Program-made: the position numbers and the translations under genes
Source: Synechococcales cyanobacterium PMM_0036
GTDB lineage: Bacteria > Cyanobacteriota > Cyanobacteriia > Elainellales > Elainellaceae
DNA: 5,679 nucleotides
Assembly: GCA_949127645.1 (NCBI GenBank)
Contig: CASBQM010000645.1
Location: forward strand, 1-5,679
Direction: 5' to 3'
The notes under the pieces: model-generated
Seen by the model: the letters and a program-made list of their open reading frames with translations, nothing else
Told to the model about the DNA's origin: nothing
The model's database searches: none
Shown here: positions 1 to 5,301 of the stretch, in pieces
Layout: the number at the start of each line of letters is the position of its first letter
Numbering within the stretch: position 1 is the first letter of the stretch

Positions 1-1805
1 ACATTACCTATATGCGGACGGATTCTGTGAGTTTGTCGCAACAGGCGATCGGTGCAGCAAGAGAATGCGTTGAGCAAATGTATGGCTCTGCCTACCTCAG
101 CCCTGAGCCACGCCGGTATTCCACCAAGAGCAAGGGCGCACAGGAAGCCCATGAGGCTATCCGTCCGGCAGGGGGCACCTTCCGCACGCCTCAGCAGACC
201 GGGCTAAAGGATCGGGAACTGCGTCTATATGACTTGATCTGGAAACGCACTGTTGCCACCCAAATGGCAGAAGCACGTCAGACCAACATCACCGTGCAGA
301 TTCAGGCAGAGGATGCTGGATTTCGCGCCACGGGCAAGCGGATTGACTTCGCAGGATTCTTTCGGGCTTACGTCGAAGGTTCAGATGATCCTGATGCGGC
401 GATCGAAGATCAGGAAGTGATTTTGCCCAACTTACAAGTTGGAGATCATCCTGAGTGTCGGGCACTGGAGGCGATCGATCACGAAACCCAGCCTCCTGCC
501 CGCTACACCGAAGCCTCGTTGGTCAAAACTCTGGAAAGCGAGGGCATTGGTCGCCCTAGCACCTATGCCAGCATTATCGGGACGATTATCGATCGCGGCT
601 ATGCCCAGATGACCAACAATAGCCTGGTGCCTACCTTCACGGCGTTTGCGGTGACGGCGCTGCTCGAAACCTATTTTCCCGACCTCGTAGACCCTAGCTT
701 TACGGCGCGCATGGAGCAAACCCTGGACGAAATTTCTACAGGTGAGGCAGAGTGGTTGCCTTACTTGCAGAAGTTTTACCTGGGCGAGACTGGGCTTGAC
801 ACGCAGGTAAAGCAGCAAGATAGCCAGATCGATCCCAATGAAGCCCGAAAGATCGTTCTAGAAGGTCTGCCTGCAAAAGTTCGTATCGGACGTTACGGAG
901 CCTATCTGGAAATAGATGGCGAAGAAGGCGTGGTGAAAGCCAATATCCCGCTCGATCTGACTCCTGCTGATCTGAACCCTGAACAGGTGCAAACCCTGCT
1001 GCGGCAAAAGACCGAAGGTCCTGACAAGATTGGATTTCATCCAGAAACGGGCGAAACGATTTATCAGATGATCGGACCGTATGGACCTTACGTACGGTTG
1101 GGCGACGAAAGCGAGACGAATCCTAAGCCAAAACGCGCATCGCTACCCAAAGGCGTAAATCCACAGGATGTGACGCTAGAAATGGCGGTAAATCTTTTGG
1201 CTTTGCCGCGTCTGCTAGGTGCACATCCTGATACAGGGGCAAAAGTTCAGGCAAATCTGGGGCGATTTGGACCTTATGTGGTGCATGACCAAGGCAAAGA
1301 GGGGAAAGACTATCGATCGCTCAAAAAAGAGGATGATGTTTTGACCGTCACTCTAGAGCGCGCATTGGAATTGCTCAACGAACCCAAAGCCGGACGACGG
1401 AGTAAATCGACGACACCGCTGCGCGAGTTGGGCGCACATCCTGAAGATGGCGAACCTGTCAACATCTATGACGGTCCTTACGGAGCCTACATTAAGCACG
1501 GCAAGGTGAATGCCTCGCTACCTGAGGGCGAAACGATCGAGAATATTGCAATGGATGTGGCGGTACAGGCTTTAATCGAGAAGGCGGGTACGAAAAAGAA
1601 AGGGGGGCGATCGACCACTAAATCTACAGGCACCACCAAGTCTACAGGTGCAACCAAAGCTACAGGCACCACCAAATCGACGACCGCTAAGAAAACCACG
1701 AAGACGGCAGCTAAATCAACGAAGACTACAAAATCAACGACTAGCACTAACTCGACAACGGCTCGTAAATCCACAAAGTCTCCGAAGTCTGAACCTTCTG
1801 AGTAG
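1..1805 (+). CDS. topA: DNA topoisomerase I (type IA), 5'-truncated by window edge
   Basis: Relaxes negatively supercoiled DNA in the nucleoid by cutting one strand through a 5'-phosphotyrosine, passing the other strand and resealing. The reading frame is open to the left edge, and its first full codons give ITYMRTDS, the type IA active-site motif. The catalytic Tyr is codon 9-11, just before the ATG at 12, so that ATG is internal; the Toprim domain and about the first third of the protein lie outside. Counting from that Met: HEAIRP at 47-52, then a core block with SLVKTLESEGIGRPSTYAS at 169-187. Four C-terminal repeats with a G-R/P-Y/F-G-x-Y core follow near 293, 355, 417 and 488, matching the cyanobacterial/actinobacterial-type TopA C-terminus. 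No Cys4 zinc fingers are present (only C19 and C149). Residues from about 527 to 597 form a Lys/Thr/Ser tail, probably disordered and DNA-binding. The gene ends at TAG and converges on plsY. Confidence 0.97.
   Translation, partial: ITYMRTDSVSLSQQAIGAARECVEQMYGSAYLSPEPRRYSTKSKGAQEAHEAIRPAGGTFRTPQQTGLKDRELRLYDLIWKRTVATQMAEARQTNITVQIQAEDAGFRATGKRIDFAGFFRAYVEGSDDPDAAIEDQEVILPNLQVGDHPECRALEAIDHETQPPARYTEASLVKTLESEGIGRPSTYASIIGTIIDRGYAQMTNNSLVPTFTAFAVTALLETYFPDLVDPSFTARMEQTLDEISTGEAEWLPYLQKFYLGETGLDTQVKQQDSQIDPNEARKIVLEGLPAKVRIGRYGAYLEIDGEEGVVKANIPLDLTPADLNPEQVQTLLRQKTEGPDKIGFHPETGETIYQMIGPYGPYVRLGDESETNPKPKRASLPKGVNPQDVTLEMAVNLLALPRLLGAHPDTGAKVQANLGRFGPYVVHDQGKEGKDYRSLKKEDDVLTVTLERALELLNEPKAGRRSKSTTPLRELGAHPEDGEPVNIYDGPYGAYIKHGKVNASLPEGETIENIAMDVAVQALIEKAGTKKKGGRSTTKSTGTTKSTGATKATGTTKSTTAKKTTKTAAKSTKTTKSTTSTNSTTARKSTKSPKSEPSE
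1623..1676 (+). repeat. Three 18-bp in-frame tandem repeats in the topA tail
   Basis: Three consecutive 18-base units start at 1623, 1641 and 1659. They encode STGTTK, STGATK and ATGTTK. Units 1 and 3 differ only at their first and last bases; unit 2 differs from unit 1 at four positions. Degenerate K/T/S-rich sequence (TTAKKTTK and similar) continues to the stop codon. The 18-base period keeps the frame, so gain or loss of units would change the tail length without breaking the gene. It probably arose by slippage or unequal recombination. Confidence 0.85.
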
Positions 1806-1837
1806 TGCTATACCTGTTTGACTGACCGATCCGCCCC

Positions 1838-1878
1838 CTCAGCTCCGCTTCTCTCCGCGTGGGAGAAGGGAAGCTGAG
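1838..1878. terminator. Long imperfect palindrome between convergent topA and plsY; likely bidirectional terminator and dispersed repeat, copy 1
   Basis: Outer arms CTCAGCT (1838-1844) and AGCTGAG (1872-1878) are perfectly complementary. After a 3x3 internal loop, inner arms CTTCTCTC (1848-1855) and GGGAGAAG (1861-1868) form eight pairs, one of them G-T, around a five-base loop. It lies 33 bases after the topA stop and 23 bases before the plsY stop, which fits a shared transcript end. No clear U-run follows on either strand, so an intrinsic terminator is not proven. The core at 1848-1866, read on the - strand, matches 18 of 19 bases of 3645-3663, which points to a dispersed repeat family. Confidence 0.6.
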
Positions 1879-1900
1879 CCAGTTAACTAAGGTAGGCAAC

Positions 1901-2617
1901 CTAAGTTTTTTGTCCAATTCGCGGCTCTGTTCCTGCCAGGAGGCGCTTGATATTGGCACGATGGCACCAGATAACGTACAGTCCACCCGCGATCGTTGCC
2001 ACCTGAAAGGCGAACGGCTGCTGCCACACCACCATCAAGACCATGGCGGCGATCACTGTGGCGATCGAGCTAAGGGAAACAATGCGGAACATCGCTAGAG
2101 CCAGACCAAAGACGATCGCGCCTCCTAACCCCACCTGCCAGACCATGCCAAAGAGCGCCCCTAGACCAGTAGCGGCAGATTTTCCGCCTGTGAAATTGAT
2201 CCAGACTGATTTGCTATGCCCTAAAACCGCCATCAGCGCTGCTAGAGGGATAGCCCAAGTGATCCAAGTTTGTGGATCAACGGCTGGAGGAATAGCAGAG
2301 GCGATCGCCAGTCCATAAAACCAGCGGGTAAAGGCTAGAGCAGCAACTCCCTTCAGCAAATCGACTAGCAGCACTATCAATGCCGGGGTTTTGCCCAAGG
2401 TTCGCAATACGTTGGTTGCCCCCGTAGACTTAGACCCATGCTCTCGAATGTCAATGCCTTTGAGAAGCTTACCTAACCAGTAGCCCGTCGGAATAGAGCC
2501 AAGCAGATAGGCGATCGCGGCTACAAATATCCCTATCGGTATCCAAAGCAGGTCAGTTCCGGTAGCCACTAACCCCAAAACCATAGACCCGAAAATTCCG
2601 GATAAAATTTCACTCAT
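1901..2617 (-). CDS. plsY: Glycerol-3-phosphate acyltransferase PlsY
   Basis: Integral membrane enzyme that moves an acyl group from acyl-phosphate (made by PlsX) to the sn-1 position of glycerol 3-phosphate, the first committed step to lysophosphatidate and membrane lipids. All three family motifs are visible. The first is LLGSIPTGYWLGK at 38-50, followed by DIREHGSKSTGATNVLRTLGK at 56-76. The second is the Gly-rich GHSKSVWINFTGGKSAATG at 133-151, and the third is HRANIKRLLAGTEPRIG at 219-235. Several hydrophobic segments (about 25-41, 78-98, 119-133, 158-176, 179-198, 204-218) fit the polytopic fold. At 238 residues it is somewhat longer than many family members, because about 20 residues precede the conserved first segment. 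The ATG at 2617 has no clear Shine-Dalgarno; Met12 (SMVLGL) is an alternative start. It is the last of the - strand genes, 84 bases after the oxygenase stop. Confidence 0.96.
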   Translation of the reverse strand: MSEILSGIFGSMVLGLVATGTDLLWIPIGIFVAAIAYLLGSIPTGYWLGKLLKGIDIREHGSKSTGATNVLRTLGKTPALIVLLVDLLKGVAALAFTRWFYGLAIASAIPPAVDPQTWITWAIPLAALMAVLGHSKSVWINFTGGKSAATGLGALFGMVWQVGLGGAIVFGLALAMFRIVSLSSIATVIAAMVLMVVWQQPFAFQVATIAGGLYVIWCHRANIKRLLAGTEPRIGQKT

Positions 2618-2701
2618 GGCGATCGGCGTTTGTCAAAGCAAATTCGGCACAAGCCTAGTTTACTGGCAATCGAGAGCCGCAATTTACAACAGCAATAGAG
2701 A

Positions 2702-3598
2702 TCAGTAGGTTTCTGCGAACCGACTCTCTAAATAATATTGGGTCAGAATAGGCGGATAGCGAGAGGGACGATCGGCACTTTGACAGCTATCCAGGCAAGC
2801 AATTTCAACCTCTGGATTGGGATCACAGAAGAGTGCCACAGAATAGCGCGATCGCTGAGCCGTCCGATCGGGCACAACGACTCGGTGCGGTGTCGAACAC
2901 AAAATATCGTTCGTCCAGCGCTGCATCGCGTCACCCACATTCACCAACAGCACATCTGAGAGATGAGGCACCGCAATCCACTCACCCTGGCGAGTGCGAA
3001 CCTCTAAGCCGCCGATCTCATCTTGGAAAAGCAGCGTGATACTGCCATAGTCTGTATGTTCTCCGGCTCGGAGTTGCCCCGGCTCAGGTGTTTGGCGGAT
3101 AGGAGGATAGTGGAGCATTCGCAGCACATAATTCTGACCATGCTTATTGTCAAAGAATGTTTCAGGTAGGCGGAGGGCGATCGCAAAAGCTCGCAATATG
3201 TTAGGAGCCACCTCTGTCGTACAACGCTGATAAAATTCTGAAACGATCGCTTCAAATGCCTCCGGCTGAGCAGGCCAAGCGGCGTGAATGCCCACGTTAA
3301 ACGCTTCTTTTAAATCCCAGGGTTTGGCAGCATCCAGACGCTCTTTTTGAAATCCCACATAGCCGCAGTTGGTCTGAGGCGATCGCGCCACCCGTTCTTT
3401 GAGAGCAACAGGCAGATCAAAAAACTGCTGAGACTGAGTAAAGAGGCGATCGAGCAATGGTTTTGAGATGCCGGAGTTGCGCAGATACATAAACCCAATC
3501 TTGTGACAAGCATCATAAATCTGCTCAACAACTTGCCGTTTGTCAGCCGCAGTCCCTTGAGTAAAGAGCGCAAAATCAATAATGGGAATTTGGGTCAA
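2702..3598 (-). CDS. 2-oxoglutarate/Fe(II)-dependent oxygenase, isopenicillin N synthase-like family (TTG start)
   Basis: Cytosolic non-haem iron oxygenase of 298 residues; the substrate cannot be inferred. The N-terminal DIOX_N region opens with IPIIDF at 4-9, followed by IGFMYLRNSGI near 34-44, where plant and bacterial homologues usually have a GFF.v.nHGI-type motif. The double-stranded beta-helix core carries the iron ligands H181 and D183 (AGEHTDYGSITLLFQD) and H238 (STPHRV). R251 and S253 (RYSVALF) form the usual RxS pair for 2-oxoglutarate. No peptide synthetase gene lies nearby, so a true penicillin pathway is not suggested; the family name marks fold relationship only. The first codon is TTG at 3598. 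Reading back, there is no ATG before an in-frame TGA at 3632-3634, and the next internal Met is residue 37, inside the domain. TTG is therefore the best start, with the ATT just before it a remote alternative. No Shine-Dalgarno is seen. Confidence 0.93.
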   Translation of the reverse strand: MTQIPIIDFALFTQGTAADKRQVVEQIYDACHKIGFMYLRNSGISKPLLDRLFTQSQQFFDLPVALKERVARSPQTNCGYVGFQKERLDAAKPWDLKEAFNVGIHAAWPAQPEAFEAIVSEFYQRCTTEVAPNILRAFAIALRLPETFFDNKHGQNYVLRMLHYPPIRQTPEPGQLRAGEHTDYGSITLLFQDEIGGLEVRTRQGEWIAVPHLSDVLLVNVGDAMQRWTNDILCSTPHRVVVPDRTAQRSRYSVALFCDPNPEVEIACLDSCQSADRPSRYPPILTQYYLESRFAETY

Positions 3599-3628
3599 AA
3601 TGCTGGTTGACTGATAAAATCCAAACTG

Positions 3629-3680
3629 CCCTCACCTCAACCTCTCTCCCACGCGGGGAGAAGAGATTAGGCGATGAGGG
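3629..3680. repeat. Imperfect palindrome between peroxiredoxin and oxygenase genes, copy 2 of dispersed hairpin repeat; possible terminator
   Basis: Outer arms CCCTCA (3629-3634) and TGAGGG (3675-3680) are complementary. Inside them, an imperfect stem runs from CCTCAACCTCTCTCCC (3635-3650) to GGGGAGAAGAGATTAGG (3656-3672), with small mismatches and a bulge, around a short ACGC-type loop. The centre 3645-3663 shares 18 of 19 bases with the reverse complement of 1848-1866. On the - strand it starts 11 bases after the peroxiredoxin stop and ends 30 bases before the oxygenase start, so it could end or attenuate the upstream transcript. Its left edge also supplies the in-frame TGA that closes the oxygenase frame. 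The CCCTCACC...GGTGAGGG style resembles short intergenic repeats common in filamentous cyanobacteria (recollection, not searched). Confidence 0.65.
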
Positions 3681-3691
3681 AGAATATCTAA

Positions 3692-4132
3692 TTAAGCAAT
3701 GCCCAAATCTGCCAGAATATCGGTCGCGTGGGTGTCAGTCTTAACGCTGTCATAGACTTTGGCAATTTTTCCCTCACCATCAATCACATAGGTGACTCGC
3801 TTGGCATAGCCGCCACCCGCTACGTCATAGGATTGTGTGAGTACAGAGTCTACATCTGCCAAGAGAGGAAAGGGCAAATTAAATTTTTCGGTAAACGCCT
3901 GGTGTGAGGCTTCACTGTCCATGCTGACTCCGTACACCACAATATCTTTGCCCTGGTATGCCGCATAGTTATCGCGGAAACTGCAAGCTTCCTTGGTGCA
4001 ACCGGGAGTATCATCTTTGGGATAAAAGTACAGGACTACCGTTTTACCTGCGTGGTCGGACAGGGAAACAGTGTTGCCATTAGTATCTTTAACGGTAAAG
4101 CTAGGAGCCATTGCGCCTTCTTTTAAAGACAT
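3692..4132 (-). CDS. bcp: Thioredoxin-dependent peroxiredoxin, BCP/PrxQ type
   Basis: Reduces hydrogen peroxide and organic hydroperoxides and is regenerated by thioredoxin. The 146 residues match the usual PrxQ length. The active site DDTPGCTKEACSFRD (40-54) holds T42 and the peroxidatic C45, with the resolving C50 five residues later; this CxxxxC spacing is diagnostic of the two-Cys PrxQ/BCP subgroup. R112 in KRVTYVID is the conserved active-site Arg. No signal peptide is visible, so it should be cytosolic. The ATG at 4132 is preceded by GAGGGA (4141-4146 on the complement) with 8 bases of spacing, the clearest ribosome site in the window; Met8 is a weaker start. It has its own candidate promoter upstream and a hairpin repeat downstream, which suggests a single-gene transcript. 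PrxQ is a better functional name than the historical 'bacterioferritin comigratory protein'. Confidence 0.96.
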   Translation of the reverse strand: MSLKEGAMAPSFTVKDTNGNTVSLSDHAGKTVVLYFYPKDDTPGCTKEACSFRDNYAAYQGKDIVVYGVSMDSEASHQAFTEKFNLPFPLLADVDSVLTQSYDVAGGGYAKRVTYVIDGEGKIAKVYDSVKTDTHATDILADLGIA

Positions 4133-4165
4133 AGATTTAATCCCTCATGTTTAACTGTGCGTCCG

Positions 4166-4180
4166 GTTACAGATTGTAAC
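4166..4180. promoter_or_regulatory. Palindrome GTTAC-N5-GTAAC over the peroxiredoxin -10 box
   Basis: A perfect 5-base inverted repeat with a 5-base centre covers the -10 hexamer and the probable start of transcription. A dimeric repressor bound there would block RNA polymerase. It does not match the NtcA pattern GTA-N8-TAC, and I cannot match it to a PerR/Fur box. The arms are short, so chance is possible. Confidence 0.3.
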
Positions 4181-4201
4181 TTTAATTGGTCTCGCGGGCA
4201 A
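4173..4201 (-). promoter_or_regulatory. Candidate sigma70-type promoter of the peroxiredoxin gene
   Basis: On the - strand, TTGCCC (4196-4201) is followed after exactly 17 bases by TACAAT (4173-4178). This is close to TTGACA-17-TATAAT. Transcription would begin near 4166, giving a leader of about 33 bases that includes the GAGGGA ribosome site. Confidence 0.55.
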
Positions 4202-4223
4202 AAGTCTAAAAGTTAAAATGATA

Positions 4224-4925
4224 TTAGACTCTGCCATTTGATTTGTCTGGCATAACACGGCTGACCTTAGCGCGGTATAGCAGCTTATCGCCCTGACAGT
4301 ATCCGGTGTAGCGAACCTTGACCAAATCTCCCGGCTCAGCTTGGCTCTCTAAAAGCTGATGAGCATGAGGATCGTAAGGAATTTCCGCACCCACAGGAGC
4401 GATCGCCTCCACGCCCCACTCTTGCAGCAACTGCTCCAATGGACGTATGAAGGGCAGAAAGTTCTTGGCAGGAAATTGAGGATTTTGCTGGGCAGCGTAG
4501 ACTAAAGTTGGAAATTGGATTAACCAAGACTCTAGCGATCGCAAACAATTTTGCTGAAATTCTTGCTGCAAAGTTTCTCGCTGTTGCTGTATCTCAAGCC
4601 GCAGACGATCGTACTCCTGCTGTAGATGCAGAATATCAGAGCTTGAAGCTCCTTTACATAAAGCGATATCCGGGAAAACACTCTCAGAACCATTACGCAG
4701 GTCTGAAAAATCTTCTAAGAGTTTGTTCAAGGAAATGCTGAGAGCCTGACTCAGCCTGTGCAAAGTACCTATGCACATTCGGTCGGCTTGACCTTGGCGC
4801 AACTGCTTGATCTGCCAATCTGAAACTTGTGCAACTCTACCCAAAGCCTTAAAACTAGCAACACCTGAAGCTTGCATCAGCGATCGCAGTCTAGAGCTGT
4901 AGATTAGGTTGCTGTTAGACTTCAT
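4224..4925 (-). CDS. XRE-family HTH protein with coiled coil and GrpE-like C-terminal domain
   Basis: Probable DNA-binding regulator or co-chaperone hybrid of 233 residues; its target and partner are unknown. Residues about 10-70 form a Cro/CI-type helix-turn-helix: SFKALGRVAQVS (24-35) as helix 2, DWQIKQLRQGQ (36-46) as the recognition helix, then LHRLSQALSISLNKLLEDF. Residues 98-130 are a Glu/Gln-rich coiled coil. Residues 129-170 resemble the GrpE four-helix-bundle segment. Residues 171-224 match the GrpE beta head: GVEAIAPVG, the PYDPHAHQLLE block (183-193), EPGDLVKVRYTGY and LLYRAKVSRV (215-224). Canonical GrpE is the nucleotide-exchange factor of DnaK, and it lacks an HTH. No dnaK, dnaJ or normal grpE is visible beside it. 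The ATG at 4925 keeps the HTH whole; it lacks a Shine-Dalgarno and may be leaderless. The GrpE match is by motif recognition, so I hold it at good but not full confidence. Confidence 0.85.
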   Translation of the reverse strand: MKSNSNLIYSSRLRSLMQASGVASFKALGRVAQVSDWQIKQLRQGQADRMCIGTLHRLSQALSISLNKLLEDFSDLRNGSESVFPDIALCKGASSSDILHLQQEYDRLRLEIQQQRETLQQEFQQNCLRSLESWLIQFPTLVYAAQQNPQFPAKNFLPFIRPLEQLLQEWGVEAIAPVGAEIPYDPHAHQLLESQAEPGDLVKVRYTGYCQGDKLLYRAKVSRVMPDKSNGRV

Positions 4926-4972
4926 TCAAAGCTATTATTGGCTCAAATCGCAATGGCTCAATCGCTTTGAGC
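4926..4972. promoter_or_regulatory. Repeat-rich operator/promoter region of the HTH-GrpE gene
   Basis: Immediately before the start codon lie direct repeats TGGCTCAAATCGC (4939-4951) and TGGCTCAATCGC (4954-4965). They overlap inverted repeats TCAAAGC/GCTTTGA (4926-4932 and 4964-4970) and GCTCAAA/TTTGAGC (4941-4947 and 4966-4972). On the - strand, TTGAGC (4956-4961) and ATAATA or TAATAG (4932-4938) are spaced 17-18 bases apart and could be -35 and -10 boxes. Transcription would then begin almost at the ATG, giving a leaderless message. Autoregulation by the encoded HTH protein is an inference from position. Confidence 0.4.
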
Positions 4973-4990
4973 TAACAAACGGCGGAGCGT

Positions 4991-5212
4991 TTAGCTTACT
5001 CGAAGAGCGGGCAGAGACATGGCACGGCGAGTATCCACAAAACGGGCAACTTCATAGCCGATCGTCGTTTCAGGAAGCTGACGAAGAGACTCCAAGGCTT
5101 TGCTTAAGTCTTCATCAGACTTTGACTGAGCGTAGACAGCTTCAGCGAGGTTCCGAAGGATTTCTCTGGGGACTCTTACCATTTGCATAGTTTTCACTCG
5201 CGTACTCATCAT
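4991..5212 (-). CDS. Small hypothetical protein, 73 residues
   Basis: I do not recognise this gene. It encodes a soluble, mixed-charge protein. A basic N-terminus (MMSTRVKTMQMVRVPREI) leads into a likely helix to about residue 31 (LRNLAEAVYAQ). A second predicted helix follows near 34-45 (EDLSKALESLRQ), and the tail ends LPALRVS. There are no membrane segments, cysteines or signal peptide. The opening strand-then-helix pattern loosely recalls ribbon-helix-helix proteins, but the match is too weak for a call. Starts at 5212, 5209 or internal Met9/Met11 are possible; none has a clear ribosome site. It lies on the same strand as its neighbours, 65 bases before the HTH-GrpE gene and 89 bases after rsmB, with a plausible promoter in front, and it fills an otherwise empty spacing. 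A longer frame on the opposite strand (4909-5190) is less convincing. A real gene is likely but not certain. Confidence 0.6.
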   Translation of the reverse strand: MMSTRVKTMQMVRVPREILRNLAEAVYAQSKSDEDLSKALESLRQLPETTIGYEVARFVDTRRAMSLPALRVS

Positions 5213-5242
5213 TCACGTAAAGGTTTAATCGCGCTTTTCTTG

Positions 5243-5270
5243 ATACTAACTTAACTCAACAGAATAGCAA
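5243..5270 (-). promoter_or_regulatory. Candidate promoter of the 73-residue small gene
   Basis: On the - strand, TTGCTA (5265-5270) and TAGTAT (5243-5248) are separated by 16 bases, resembling sigma70 -35 and -10 boxes. Initiation near 5236 would leave a leader of about 24 bases before the ATG at 5212. Its presence after the rsmB stop supports separate transcription of the small gene. Confidence 0.4.
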
Positions 5271-5301
5271 GTTCACCAAATCTTTAAAAAACTATTTGAA
5301 C

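Noticed and set aside
432..818. 128-residue - strand frame inside topA
   Set aside because: It is antisense to the most conserved TopA motifs, which explain the open frame; no recognisable domain.
1487..1774. 95-residue valine-rich frame on the - strand inside topA
   Set aside because: It is the complement of the Lys/Thr/Ser repeat tail of topA; its composition is a direct by-product of that low-complexity coding sequence.
2618..2701. Possible promoter for plsY in the spacer after the oxygenase
   Set aside because: TTG-starting hexamers occur, but none is 15-19 bases from a convincing -10; plsY may be co-transcribed with the oxygenase or use a non-consensus promoter.
2702..3598. Isopenicillin N synthase in a beta-lactam pathway
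   Set aside because: The iron and 2-oxoglutarate residues only establish the broad oxygenase family; no ACV synthetase or other pathway gene is present in the window.
4909..5190. 93-residue frame on the + strand opposite the small gene
   Set aside because: It overlaps the start of the HTH-GrpE gene and its repeat-rich upstream region, has no family likeness or ribosome site, and faces against all neighbours.
5271..5300. Weak inverted repeat GTTC...GAAC around an A/T-rich run after the rsmB stop
   Set aside because: It gives only four outer pairs plus a bulged A/T stem with no GC-rich core, too weak to call an intrinsic terminator.
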